In this document: positions 33,033 to 44,324 of the stretch, piece by piece
How positions within the stretch are numbered: the stretch's first letter is position 1
Layout of the letters: every line of letters starts with the position of its first letter
Source of the DNA: Myotis daubentonii
Lineage: Eukaryota; Chordata; Mammalia; Chiroptera; Vespertilionidae
Reading direction: 5' to 3'
NCBI RefSeq assembly: GCF_963259705.1
Contig: NC_081840.1
Coordinates: forward strand, 759,956 to 823,955
Length of the DNA stretch: 64,000 nt
Notes under the pieces: generated by a model
What the model was told of the DNA's origin: nothing
Databases searched by the model: none
What the model saw: only the letters and a program-made list of their open reading frames with translations
Program-made: the position numbers and the translations under genes

Positions 33033-33219
33033 ATTGATTTTTTACAGAGAGGAAGGGAGAGGGATAGAAAGTTAGGAACATCGATCAGCTGCCTCCTGCA
33101 CACCCCCTACTGGGGATGTGCCCGCAACCAAGGTACATGCCCTTGACCAGAATCGAACCTGGGACCCTGGAGTCCGCAGGCCGACGCTCTGTCCACGGAG
33201 CCACACCGGTCAGGGCAGT
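32981..33219 (-). mobile_element. Ves SINE with (TG)n tail
   Basis: Antisense full copy with head CCACACCGGTCAGGGC. Flanks GATGCACACTTTAA (32967-32980) and GATGTACACTGTAA (33220-33233) match at 12/14 and enclose the TG tract, so the microsatellite grew from the SINE tail. Confidence 0.92.
32984..33022 (+). repeat. (TG)n microsatellite in a SINE tail
   Basis: A pure TG tract between the left target duplication and the antisense SINE body at 33028. Confidence 0.95.
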
Positions 33220-33400
33220 GATGTACACTGTAAATACCGTACAGTGTTCTGTCATGTCAGTTAAACCTCCGTGAGCGGACACTTGAAGAGCGAGGACCGA
33301 GTTGCCGCTGTTGCTGTGCTCCCGGCCTGGGTGTTGTTCTCACAGGAGGTCGTCCTGCCTTGGCCATGTTCTTGTTCTGCTTTGAATGCCAACAGTTCTG

Positions 33401-33605
33401 CCCGGCCAGCGGGGCTCAGTGGTTGAGTGCCAACCTATGAACCAGGAGGTCACAGTTCGATCCCTGGTCAGGGCACAGGCCCGGGTTGCGGGCTTGGCCT
33501 CTAGTGTGGGGCGGGCAGGAGGCAGCCAATCCATGATTCTCTCTCATCATTGATGTTTCTCCCTTTCCCTTCCTCTCTGAAGTCAATAAAAATATCTATA
33601 TTTTT
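33401..33605 (+). mobile_element. Ves SINE
   Basis: CCCGGCCAGCGGGGCTCAGT head to AGTCAATAAAAATATC tail. The flanks AATGCCAACAGTTCTG and AATGCCAGCTGCTCTC are similar. It is in ATP5MJ intron 1. Confidence 0.93.
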
Positions 33606-33975
33606 AAATGCCAGCTGCTCTCAGCATGATGATGCAAACACTGTTCCCAACTTAAAGTTGTAAAGGTGGTGTGTGATCGGGCAGGACATTCGTGGAGGGC
33701 AGCCCTGGGGGCATTGCTGACTGCGGGATGGCACAGGCCTGAGGAACGAGGGTGACTGACCGGGAGCTGCTGGCCCTGTCGGCGTTGGGGGAGGGTGCAG
33801 CTCAGAGAGCGAGAGCAGGGGCCCTTCGGGGGGAGCAGTGGAGGGGGCGTCTGGCATCAGCAGATCCCCGATGAGTCGTGGGAAAGAGCGTGAACTGCAT
33901 GAGCAGACGGAAATCTCCTGCCATTTCCGTTTGAAACCATGGTCATGTTACTAGTTCTCACTGCTTTCTTTCCAG

Positions 33976-34099
33976 ATGTTTCAGAGCCTGATGAGAAATG
34001 TGTGGGTCCCCATGAGGCCCTACTACACCCAGGTGTACCAGGAGATCTGGGCGGGCGTGGGGCTGATGAGCCTCATCATCTACAAGATCCGCAGTGCGG
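33976..34099 (+). CDS. ATP5MJ: ATP5MJ coding exon 1
   Basis: Forty-one codons plus 1 nt. The acceptor TTTCCAG|ATG puts the start codon at the exon edge. The donor is GCGG|GTGAGT. It encodes the N-terminal amphipathic part and the membrane helix. Confidence 0.95.
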
Positions 34100-35584
34100 G
34101 TGAGTGTCCTCGGGCTGCGCTCTTGGGGTCGGGGCTGTAGTTCTTACCTGGGAGTGACCATCAGGACCCACTGGGCCTCTGTGAAAATGTGGGGAGCACA
34201 CAGCGGCCGAGAGCTGTTTGGGGAAATAGGAATAAGACGTGGCCATCAGGGAACTGACTTTCCTTAGGTGCGGCCCGTGGTGTTTCGAATGCATAGGAGA
34301 GAACCTTAGCGTTAAGAAGTGCAGACTGACTGTTGGGGGGGAAGTCCTGGTATACAGTGTTTATGGCTCCTTTTCCATTGTTTGAAATGTTTTATGCTAA
34401 GAGTCACGGCAGGGTGACCATCTCGTTGGCAGAGGAGCAGAGGTGGGGCCCAATCACGCACTGACAGCAATTGGCTCAAAGAGGAGAAACGAGGAAACGT
34501 TCCAGTTGCAAGATGAGGGCTTGGGGTGTGGAGAGCCCTGCCACGCGGACGCGCCGTCACCGCCCAGAGCACCTCTGTGGCAGGGGTTCCCTCGGCCGTG
34601 AGACGGGGCTCCCTCGGCCGTGAGACGGGGCCCAATTCTGAGAGCTCCCTGTCAGCTCTGCCCAGGCCGTGAGCTTCCCGCCACGTGCTGGTCCCACACT
34701 GAACTGGCTCCGGGCTTTTGTAAAGCACTAATCGCTTTTTCTTTCTTTTTCTTTCAGATAAAAGAGCTAAAGCTCTGAAAGGTGAGGTGTTTGCTTTTTC
34801 AGTCGGTGGGAATGAGCCCACCGGACTGGGGAGGGAGTCGGGGCCTGAAGGGAACGGAGAGGGTGCGATGGGGGCTTGCGAAGGTGAAGCCTGCTCCTCG
34901 GGGTCTGATGTTAGAGGCGGCGCTCGCCCGTGTGCGGCAGGAGGGAGCGTGGACAGGCAGGGAGCTGGCGCCCCTGGAGGGAAGCCCCAGTTGCTGGGAG
35001 CACCCGCCTGGTCGGGGTGTGAGGGGAGCCCCATGATTTTGGCCAGCCGCGGGCAAACTACGGCCCGCGGGCTGGATCCGGCCCGTTTGAAATGAATAAA
35101 ACTAAAAAAAAAAGACCGTCCCCTTTTATGTAATGATGTTTACTTTGAATTTATATTAGTTCACACAAACACTCCATCCATGCTTTTGTTCCGGCCTCCG
35201 GTCCAGTTTAAGAACCCATTGTGGCCCTCGAGTCAAAAAGTTTGCCCACCCCTGCTCTGGGGCCTGGTGCTGGGCAGGTCTTCACGTTGCTTCCCGAGTG
35301 ACAGTGAAATGCTGTCATCTGAGCCCTGCACGCCCCGGGCTGCCCCTGGCCCTTGGGGGCGGGAGACATGACATCGCCCGCCCTCTATCTTGCACCTGCG
35401 AGTGAGCTGCGTTCACGCATGGGCAGCCTGTGTAGAAACAGCCTCTTCATACGATGGGACATGCTTACAGTTTCTGGCTTGTTGAGGCTGAGACAGTAAA
35501 CTGCACTCTGCGTGCTCTTCCTAACTATCTGTTGTGCTTCTTTCCAAAGGTTCGAGTCCCGCGCCTGCTCATGGTCATCACTAG
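33976..35584 (+). CDS. ATP5MJ: ATP5MJ (6.8 kDa proteolipid of mitochondrial ATP synthase), complete
   Basis: ATP5MJ (also ATP5MPL, MP68, C14orf2) is a small inner-membrane subunit of the F1Fo ATP synthase, near the dimer interface. Three coding exons (33976-34099, 34758-34781, 35550-35584) join in phase to a 60-residue protein; human has 58. It begins [20 protein letters not shown], has a single membrane helix at about residues 24-38 ([15 protein letters not shown]), then DKRAKALK and a tail ending PAPAHGHH. The ATG is the first codon after the acceptor TTTCCAG. The middle exon is only 24 nt. AATAAA follows at 35673-35678. It points away from TDRD9, as in human. Part of the match is to positively charged flanks that follow the inside-positive pattern; no cleavable presequence is expected. 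Confidence 0.95.
34758..34781 (+). CDS. ATP5MJ: ATP5MJ coding exon 2, a 24-nt microexon
   Basis: The acceptor TTTTTCTTTCAG|AT and donor GAAAG|GTGAGG enclose 24 nt that complete Asp and encode KRAKALK. A long pyrimidine tract precedes it. It preserves frame (2+21+1 nt). Confidence 0.92.
35044..35254. mobile_element. hAT-type MITE, 211 bp
   Basis: The ends CAGCCGCGGGCAAACTACGG and rc CAGGGGTGGGCAAACTTTTT share GGGCAAACT. Non-coding interior. A matching target duplication is not clear. It lies in the last ATP5MJ intron. Confidence 0.7.
35550..35584 (+). CDS. ATP5MJ: ATP5MJ coding exon 3 (terminal)
   Basis: The acceptor TTCCAAAG|GTTCG leads into [10 protein letters not shown] and TAG. The 3' UTR runs to the polyadenylation signal at 35673. 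Confidence 0.93.
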
Positions 35585-35672
35585 CAGCCGAGCCGAGGGC
35601 GCAGCGGGGAGCGTTGGCTGTTAGATGGGGACGAAGGACAGTATCTAGAAGTGCCGTGCCCTTGCTGGCATG

Positions 35673-35678
35673 AATAAA
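35673..35678 (+). other. ATP5MJ: ATP5MJ polyadenylation signal
   Basis: AATAAA lies 89 bp after the stop codon, in a short 3' UTR. This is typical of a small housekeeping gene. Confidence 0.8.
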
Positions 35679-35699
35679 CATACCTTAGACACCACGCCT

Positions 35700-38600
35700 G
35701 CGCGCTCTCCCTCCCTCCGCCTGCGCCTGCCGACCCCACACGGATCTCTGACAGCAGGAGCAGCCGGGCGCTCCCTGAGCCGGTCGGCCTAGGGGCCCCC
35801 AGGACTGGTGCCAACATCTCGGTTCTCGTAGCAGTTGGGGGTCAGGCCCAGGCACTCTCCCGCCTGGTGCTCAGTGCCCGTAAGCTTGCCCACCGGGCGC
35901 TTCTGCGTCCTGGGGGGTGGGGGTGACGATGTGCACGTTCTGACTTAGAGCCGTTGGGAGGGGGTGGAGAAGCATTGTATTCCAGCTAAAATGCTTTAGA
36001 AGGAGGCCCCGTTAGAGCGCGGGCGGGCGGGGTTAGCTCAGCATGTCATCAGGAGGCAGTCGTGACATTAACCATCGAGCCTTCCCTTCGGTGAGGCAAG
36101 CGCCACACGAATCCTGCGTGACCTTTCCTCCGCCTAAAGCAGTGACCACACCCTTAGAGCTGCTTGCTTTAACCGTCTAAAGCGGGGAGCTTGGAGGCGC
36201 AGGGAGCCCAGTGTGAAACCTGGGTCCTGGCAGGTTAGGGCTCTGGCTGTGGAACAGAGATCACGCCGTGGCCTGGTCCCTGGCTGTTTCCTTCCCTGCT
36301 CTTCCTCTGCGTCTCCGGCACGCGGCCGGGTCTGGCCCTGTCGGAGCCGACCAGTGGCTGCCGCGTCCTGTGGGGCCTGTGCCTCTGTGTCTGTTGGGTG
36401 GTGGGTCAGGTGGGCCGCCGCCTCTCCCTGCCTCAGGCTCCAGCAGGAGTTGGCGTGAAGGCATTGGACTCCCGGGAACGGGGTGGGGGAGGGAGTTCCA
36501 TTCCCACAGGAATGGCATTTTCTCCCGTAAGAGTTCGGCCTCCAGGGGATGAGTTGGCGCTTGGTTCAGAAAGACTATCTTAGAATTACTCACCTGGGTG
36601 CTGTGCTCAAACCAGCTGGTGTCAGTCACCTGGGGGCTCACAGGACTGCTGGCCTGGCAGGGCCTGAGACTCCTGTCTGTCTGACACGTTCCCGGGCGAG
36701 CTGATGCGCAGGGACCACTAGGAACACGGAAAACTGCTGATCCTACAGAGAGCGGCACCCACAGCGCTTACGGCCATGGCACCGCTCGCCACGGTTCTAA
36801 GCCAAACGAGGTGGGGCTCCAGGCCCACGTACAGAGGAGGAAGCTGAGGCTGAGGCCGTGCGTGCGAGAGGTCACCAGCCAGTGCAGGGCCTGGGACCTG
36901 GACTCCAGAGCCTGAACTCGCCCAGAAAGGGAGAAGGTGAGGCCCAAGGGAAGTGGCCCTGGAAGGGACGGCTGGTGCCCGCCCGGCGCCTGTTCCCTTG
37001 CCACCCTGGTTCCTTCGTGATCGTCCAGGCAGATGAAATTGTCTTTAATATTAAAGATGCTTGTCACCCACCATGGACCGGCACCTGTGCCCCACCTCGT
37101 GCAGAGCGGTGGGGGTCGTTGGGGTTCAGGTGAGGGGATGAGCCGAGATCGAGGGTGCCCTCTGAAGGTGGCCGGTCTGCTGGCTGCCGCATGGCGGTTT
37201 GTCGCAGGGCAGCTGGAGGCGTTGAAGGTAGAGGGGCTCGCCCGCCAGCCCCAGAAGTCCCGCAGGGCCAGGGGGCCGGGAAGTGAGCCGCCTTCCCGCT
37301 CACCGGCAGCTTCCTGTGCGCAGGCCCCGCCAGCCCAGCTCCTCGGGGCTTGGGAACAAGCCGGTCGTGGCCTGGGGTGGCCTGTAGGTGGAGCCAGCGA
37401 GCAGCAGGAGCTGCCTGTGGGTGACAGCCCCACGTGGGGACTGCTGGGTGCTGGCGCTGGGCAGAGGGGCCTGTCCGAGGAGCCCTGGGGGCGCTGCAGC
37501 CACAGAGCCACAGCGGTCCCGGCCCACAGGAGGGAGCAGCCGCTGCTGGGAGCCCACGCAGGCCTTTCCTGAAACCCGCAACCTCCATCCTGGCCACGTG
37601 CTCTGCAGAGGGCCGAGAGGCGGAGGAGAGAGACCGCAGCCGGGCATCTGAGGGGCGTCTGACGGTGTAACCGCTCTCCGCGCTTTAACTAGGCCTCAGG
37701 GAGCCTTCTTGTCACTGTCCCCGGGCCCCTGCGCCCCACTGGAGACTCTGGAAGGAACGGGACGCTGGGCCCCTGGAGCCCAGAACTGGGTCTGAGATGG
37801 GGGCTCTGCGTCCCTCCGGGCCTCTGGCCTCGCCTGCCAGCACTTCTCCCTGCCCTGCCCTCTCCTCCCTCTGCCATGACCTTTGACCTCACTACCCTCC
37901 TCCCATGGCACCTGCCGCCCTGTCCTGGTGGGAATAGCTGAGGGGACATCGATAGCCGTAGGTCAGGGCCGGCCTGGGATGAGCTGCCTGGGCCAGGTGC
38001 CCACCCTCCACCAGCGGCGTGACCCGACCCGAGGGGACTGGGAGCCGCTCTCCTTCCCGCCGGCTCTGATCCTATCCGGCCGCCCTGACACCCCATCCCG
38101 TTTCCACCTCCGCTGGTACAGCCCCAGATGGGTGAAGTGTTATTTAACCTCTAATGGTGGTCGCATCGTGTCATGTCCACCGGCGAGTCTGACCTGCAAC
38201 TCCAGGTCTGGGCGGCAGTAAGTGTGCTGTGAGCAGGGCCCGGGGGCTGGCCTGGTCCTGGATTGGGGGGGGCCCGGCCCTCCCCCCACAGCAGCCCCAG
38301 AACTCTGCGTCTCTCCAGGGGAAACTGATCAGACAGGTTTCTCACCTCAGAGGGAAGCAATGAAGCTTCCCTGTCACTGCCCACAGCAGGGGGGGGGGGT
38401 TCACCCCGAACTCCGCTGGCTCCTGGGGGGCTGGGCGTGCCCCCAGGATGCTCGGGCTCTAGGGGTGAACTCGGGGCCCAGTGACAGCAGCACCCCCTTC
38501 TCCTCCACCGACGGGGGGGCTGATAAACACCTGGAGGCTGGAGGTGGGGCGCCTCTACTCCAGGAAATGAGCTCAGGAGAGCTGGTGGCCTGGATCCGGT

Positions 38601-40301
38601 GGCCTGCCAGAGTCACTTACACCCACATTACACTGGCGTCCGGAGTAAGTGGCCAGGGAAGTGTTTGTCCTCGCGGGCGAACAAAGCAGCCTTTGTCGCC
38701 GGCTGCCCGCGCCAGGCCCTGCGATAGGACCTGCTGGAGCCGTCCCGGCGCCCGCAGCTGCGGGGACGGTGAACCCTTCTCGCGGGGGTTGGCTTTGCAG
38801 GGTCTCTGCTCCCCCTGGGCCCTCCAGGCAGCTCCCTCTCAGCCCCCCAGGTCAGCGAGGGGGCTCTGTCTCCTTGTCTGAGAGAAGGTGGCCTGCACCC
38901 CTCAGAACAGCCTGTGGAGGCCCCTGGGCCCCACCTTCCTGGGGTCTCACCCCGCCCCCAGGTCCTCGGAACGCTCCCCGTGCACCCCCAAGACTCACAC
39001 ACCCTTCCCCTGGGCCCCGGCTGGGTGACTTGGTTAAGTTCCTGGTGTAGGAGCCGGCTCACACCCACAACTTCCGTGGGCCGGTTCACAACCATCCCGG
39101 AAGGAGGGACCGGGCGACGGCCAATGCAAGCTCTGGGCTGAGCTGTCCCGGGCGCGGGGCAGAGGCCAGGTGACCCGCCTCTCTGGAGAGTGTCCCGCGT
39201 GGAACGCCAGCCGTGCGGGCACAGTGCAGGCCAGGACTCCCCGGGCTGGATGGCGGCTCAGGCAGCAGGGCCCACTGCACCCCGCAGCCACAGCCAACAC
39301 CTCAGGAGCCACCTGGGAGGGGTCCCCTGTGCGGGCTGCGGAGCCCAGAGGACCAGAGGGAGCCCCCAGGCCCCCCTCCCGCCCAGCAGGAGGCCTGCGA
39401 GGAGGCCCAGGCCCGGGCAGGACGCGCTTCCCGGGACCCTTGGTGTCGGAGGGGGAACCCGCTGGCATCGGGGCCCTTTAGCCGGTGACCTCCAAGGAGA
39501 CGGCACAAAGTGGCAGGCGGGCGTGGCCCTGGGAAACCAGGCCAAGGAGGCGGTGCGGGCACGGGCACCAGGAGCACTCGCCCGCCGCACCCTCCGCCCC
39601 ACCCCTGGCCTCTCCGCCAAGCCCTGCCCATCGGGGTAAAGGGGCAAGGCCAGCGAGGGGCAGGTGCCCTGAGCTGGGGTGACTTGGTGACTTCCGGGCG
39701 CTGTGAGTCAGGAGGAAACGGGTGAGGAACTGGAGGCACTTCCCGCGCTTCCTCCTCCGGCAGCTGCCCAATGAGGGCCTCTGGGTGCACAGCAGGCCGC
39801 ACCCCTCGCCCGCCCGGTGGCCTGGCCTTGACAGCACGTCCTTGCCCTGAGCCAGTCCTGGGGATGGTGCCCAGCAGAGGCCACCGGAGCGGGCGTCACC
39901 GTGAGAACTGACACTCTCCCGTGGGGGGTGCAGCCGCAGGACCAGGCCCTGCCCTGGGCCCACCTGGCATGGAAGGGGGCTCGGACCCTGTCCTGGAAGG
40001 CGGGGTCCACTCGGTCATCTCCCAGCCGGGCCACCCAGGGGAGCGGGGCCTGGAGGAGGGACAGCGTGTGGCTGGACAGTTCCTGTGTGATTCCTCCGCG
40101 TCTGGCCAGAGCCCTCGGTACGACGCCCAAATTACAGCGAATCACCGAGATCCCAGAGGCCCCGACTTCCTCCCTCGGCGTCTGGACTCTGGCCTGGGTC
40201 CCCCTTCACTGGCCGCTTGTCCGTGGTACCCCACACTCCCCAGTCAGGCCTGCCCTCGGTCCCCGCCAGACCCTGGCCCTCACAGGGTGGCAGGAACCCG
40301 G
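35700..40301. other. GC-rich intergenic sequence downstream of ATP5MJ
   Basis: No gene recognised. Many long frames exist on both strands because of high GC; none shows conserved domains or splice-consistent exons. A MIR-like piece lies at about 36820-36915. Confidence 0.5.
36820..36915 (-). mobile_element. MIR-like fragment
   Basis: The antisense MIR core pattern (CAGAGGAGGAAGCTGAGGCT ... GAGGTCACCAGCC) is recognisable but decayed. Confidence 0.5.
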
Positions 40302-40380
40302 GGTGAGTCACACGACCTCTCTGAGCCTCAACTTCCTCATCTATGAAATGGGCCTGTCCCTGCCTGCAGGTCATAAGATG
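40302..40380 (+). mobile_element. MIR fragment
   Basis: Core pattern GAGTCACACGACCTCTCTGA then CTTCCTCATCTATGAAATGG. Confidence 0.75.
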
Positions 40381-40430
40381 CAGTCTACACCCTGACGGGG
40401 CACGATCACCAAGATTTAGTTTGCTCAAGG

Positions 40431-40736
40431 CAGCGGTTCTCAACCTTCCCAACGCCGCGGCCCTTTCATACAGCTCCTCATGTGGTGGTGACCCCCAACC
40501 ATAGAATTATTTTCATTGCTACTTCATAACTGTAATTTTGCTAATGTTATGAATCGTAAATATCTGATACGCGGGATGTATTTTCATTGTTACAAATTGA
40601 ACATAATGAAAGCATAGTGATTAATTACAAAAACAATATGTAATTATAGATGTGTTTTCCCATGGTCTTAGGCGACCCCTGTGAAAGGGTCGTTCGACTC
40701 CCAAAGGGGTCGAGACCCACAGGTTGAGAACGGCTG
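40431..40736 (-). mobile_element. SPIN (hAT) non-autonomous element, full length
   Basis: A 306-bp element with ends CAGCGGTTCTCAACC and CAGCCGTTCTCAACC (rc). The body contains GGGGTCGAGACCCACAGG and ATAATTATTTTCATTGC-like motifs of SPIN. Target duplications GCTCAAGG and GCTTAAGG (7/8). Confidence 0.92.
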
Positions 40737-40807
40737 GCTTAAGGGAAAAGCAATTTATAGGACAATACATTTAGAGTGACACCATTTGAGTTTAAAAACA
40801 CACACAG

Positions 40808-41010
40808 GCCTGGCCGGCGTGGCTCAGTGGTTGAGCATCAACATGTGAACCTGGAGGTCATGGTTCGATTTCCAGGCAGGACACATGCCCGGATTGGGGG
40901 CTCGATGCCCAGCAGGGGGTGAGCAGGAGGCAGCCCATTGAAGTTTCTCATCAATGTTTCCATCTCTCGGTCCCTCTCCCTCCGTCTCTCTCTAAAAATC
41001 AATAAAAACA
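40808..41010 (+). mobile_element. Ves SINE
   Basis: CCTGGCCGGCGTGGCTCAGT head to ATCAATAAAAACA tail. Flanked by TTTAAAAACACACAC and TTTAAAACACACACA. Confidence 0.95.
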
Positions 41011-41559
41011 TTTAAAACACACACACACAGAGGCACAAAACGCAGACCGTGTGATTACATAGGCATGTGCCTGCATGTAAGTAACCCACAGGAAAAGGCT
41101 GGCAAAATACACACCAAACACCGGGCGGGGGGCAGGTTAAAGGGCTTGGATTTTCATTGTTATGCTTCCATTTTATGAGACTGTGGCCTGAGTGATTATT
41201 ATTTCACATAAATAAAATCTTAAATCGCACCCAAGGGTGTGGAGAGTTACCCCTCAGAGCCGAATGCGGCCCCGCCCTCCTGCCCCTGCCACCCCCCACC
41301 TCTCAGCACCTCCATCCGAGAGCACGCGCCCCTCCAGGTCATTTACTCACTCATCAGGCACGTGCTGCCGCCTCCTCCATGCTGGCCTCGGGCCGGGCTC
41401 CGGGTCAGAGGCGGGCGGACTGCAGCTGGCTGGACCGGAAGGAGGACTGAGCACCAGCCTGGCCTCAGCAAACATCTCCTCGGTGTCTGGAGGTGCGGGA
41501 AACCCAGCCACGGCGTTCATGCCCAACACCCAGGAATGTTTCTTCAGAAGAGAACACGG

Positions 41560-41756
41560 GCCCTCGTTAGAGCGTCGGCCTGCGGACTGAAGGGGCCCGG
41601 GTTCGATGCCAGTCAGGGCACAGGCCTGGGTTGCGGGCTTGAGCCCCAGGAGGGGGCGTGCAGGAGGCAGCCGATCAACGATTCTCATCGTTGACGTTTC
41701 TATCTCTCCCTCTCCCTTCCTCTCTGAAATCAATAAAAATATGCATATATTTTAAA
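41560..41756 (+). mobile_element. Ves SINE with a head deletion
   Basis: CCCTCGTTAGAGCGTCGGCC lacks the usual GGTTTGGCTCAGTGG part of the A box. The rest is a complete copy. Confidence 0.9.
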
Positions 41757-42034
41757 AGAGAGAGAATTGGTCAGACCAAAACTAGTTAACCAAACAGAAA
41801 AACACAGCAAAACTGAAGGAGGCCGCGACCCTGGCCCCCAGCCCCTGCGAGCCCCGGCCGCGCCCTGTGAGCGCTCCCACTCGAGGCTCTCCCACGGGCC
41901 CTCCGGGCAGGCACCCAGGTTGACGGCGGCGCCCACAGCGCCCCCCCCCCCTCAGCACCCAGACCCTTTCTGATGCCCATTTCCCCTCCGGCCCAAACCC
42001 CGGGGGTCTCTACGCGAGCGAGGATGCCCTCAGC

Positions 42035-42056
42035 CCCCCCCCCCCCCCCCCCCCCG
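42035..42056 (+). repeat. Poly-C run
   Basis: A long mononucleotide C tract. Confidence 0.95.
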
Positions 42057-42727
42057 TTCCTGGAGCCTGTTTGGCGAGCACGGGGGCCTGTCTGACCAAA
42101 CCCTGGGGTGCAGCGTCTGCCCCTCCCAACCTCCCTGGGCTCGCCCGGGCTCCGGAAGGCCCAGACCTGGCCTGAGATGGTGCTTCAGGCCCGGTGGAAG
42201 GCCGTCCCCAGGCGGCCACCAGGGAAACCACCCAAGGTCAGCCTCCCGGAGCCACGCCTGCTGTCTGGTGCCCGCTGGGCTCGGGGAGGCCTGTCACTGC
42301 TGGGCAGCAGCGCCCTGTCCGAGGGGCAGGGCCGGGAGAGCCGCGTGAGGGCAGGGAGCTGGGGGGCGGGGGGGCTGGGAATGGCAGGCAGGAGGGTGTG
42401 AGCAGGGGCAGGAGAGCCCAGCCCAGGGAAGCCCCCTGGCAGACGGGGGGAGGGGAGGGGGGCTCCCGTGCCCGGGCCAGGGCCTTGGACCAGGGAAAGG
42501 AAGTGCAGGACGCGGCCCAGGTCGGGAGTCCGGCCTCACGCTGACCCCACTCCTGCCAGCCGCTCCCTGGAGCCCTGGTGGATGTGCGGGCCCCTGAGAT
42601 GCCCTCCGACGGGCCTGGGAGGCGTGGCTCTCGGCAGGCAGTGAGGCCCCGTCACCGCCCAGTGAGGTGCTGCCCCGCACCCAGCTCCGTGCTTCCTCAG
42701 GACACCAGGCCAGGCTCACTCACAGGT

Positions 42728-42950
42728 GCATGTTCTTTTTTTCTTTTTAAATCTTTGTTGTTGAGAGTCTTACAAAGGGTCCCCCTTTTCCCCACTGACC
42801 CCTCCAGCCCCACCCCTCCCCGCCCCAGGTCCTCACCACCCCACTGTCTGCGTCCGTGGGTTACGCATATATGCATACAAGGTCTTTGGTTGATCACCTC
42901 CCACCCACCCGCCCCCCACCCGCCTTCCCTTCAAAGGTGCAGGTCTTAAC
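42728..42950 (-). mobile_element. Probable bat retroelement 3' UTR (family unsure)
   Basis: AAATCTTTGTTGTTGAGAGT, the C-rich run and TATATGCATACAAGGTCTTT resemble blocks recurrent in bat genomes, possibly the antisense end of a bat L1. I cannot name the family. Confidence 0.4.
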
Positions 42951-42994
42951 CTCCGCCACCGGCCTGTGATCACGGCCAGCAACACTGACCCGGG

Positions 42995-43110
42995 CTCCAC
43001 GCCACCTCGGCTCATCCTCACAACAGCCCGTGAGGCAGGATGGTCCTCAACCCACTTCCCAGATGAGGAACTGAGGCTCCGAGAGGGTAGGACACCTGTC
43101 CGCGGGCACA
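42995..43110 (-). mobile_element. MIR fragment
   Basis: CTCATCCTCACAACAGCCCG and CCCAGATGAGGAACTGAGGC show the antisense MIR core. Confidence 0.75.
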
Positions 43111-43270
43111 GCGTGTGTGCAGAGAACAGGAACTCCAGCTCGCAGCACCACGCTGTGCCTCTCACCCCAAAGCACTACCGCAGGGCGGTCAGGCTGCCGA
43201 CCCTCCGGCCACCTCCGGCCTCATGGCCACTGCCCGCCTGCCCGACCCGCTGCCTGGAGGCGTGAGGTGA

Positions 43271-43395
43271 GCTGGAGGACACCAGGTTCAAATCAAATCC
43301 GGCCACTGAGTAATGTGTGACTTGTGACCTTGCCCCCAGGCCTCAGTTTCCTGGTCTGTAAAATGGGGTTGCAATGTCACAACAGCAGCTGATGG
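43271..43395 (+). mobile_element. MIR fragment
   Basis: GTGTGACTTGTGACCTTG then CCTCAGTTTCCTGGTCTGTA and AAATGGGG. Confidence 0.8.
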
Positions 43396-44095
43396 TGAGA
43401 CAACGTGGGGTGAACTTAGGTGACCTGTGTTCCTCTGGGCAGGGAGAAGGGCTCAGCCCTTAAGTCAGGGCCACAGAACAGGTCAGAGCACGGGGTTCCT
43501 CCGGACCTGCCAGCCACCAGTGGGGGCCCCGTGTGCGGGCCCAGATTCAGCCTGCAGGTGCCTCCCTTGTAGGAGGGGGTGGGCCGCACACACAGGATCT
43601 CAGGGGCCATCCCTAACCGGGGAGGCAGCCAGGCCCCCTGCACCTTCCCACCTGCCCCAGCGCCAGCATTTGCCCCGCCAGCCACCAGCCGCCCCCCCAG
43701 CACCAGCAGGAAGCAGCTGGAGAGGCAGGGGTGGCAGCAGCCGCGCTGTGACCCTGTGTCTGAGGCCCCAGCGGCGGGGGGGACCGCCCATCCCCCCACA
43801 CCTGCCCCTGCCCCCACCCGGCTGTGCAGAAAATACCCGTATTTTTTAATCAGCGTCAGGCCGGAGGGGCCGGGGTGCAGACCCCGTCTGCCAGCCGACA
43901 GCCCTGCCCTCCGTGCCTCAGGGATGCTGACTAGATCCTGCTGCTGCTGCTGCTGCTGGTGGCCTGCGATGAGCTGCGTCTCCTCCCCGTCCACAGCCCA
44001 GCTAATCACACCGCCCCTCGGGCTGCAAGGGCTTATCGAGCACGCATCGCTGTGGCCATCAGAAAACAACAGCGGGCACTTTAAAAACAATAGCG
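43396..44095. other. Intergenic sequence with a short CTG run
   Basis: (CTG)n at 43939-43958. No gene recognised. Confidence 0.45.
43939..43958 (+). repeat. (CTG)n short tandem repeat
   Basis: About six CTG units. Confidence 0.9.
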
Positions 44096-44310
44096 CGAGC
44101 CCTGGCCGGCGGCTCAGTGGCTGAGCATCGTCCAGTGCACGGAAAGGTCGCAGGGTCAGTTCCCGGTCAGGGCACATGCCCAGGTTGTGGGCTTGATCCC
44201 CAGAAGGAGGCGTGCAGGAGGCAGCTGATTGATGTTTGTCTCTCTCATCAATGTTCCTCTCCCTCCCTCCCTCCCTCTCTCTCTAAAATCAGTAAAAAAC
44301 ATTAAAAACA
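44096..44310 (+). mobile_element. Ves SINE with perfect target duplications
   Basis: A full copy. TTAAAAACAATAG occurs at 44081-44093 and 44311-44323 without mismatch. Confidence 0.95.
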
Positions 44311-44324
44311 TTAAAAACAATAGA

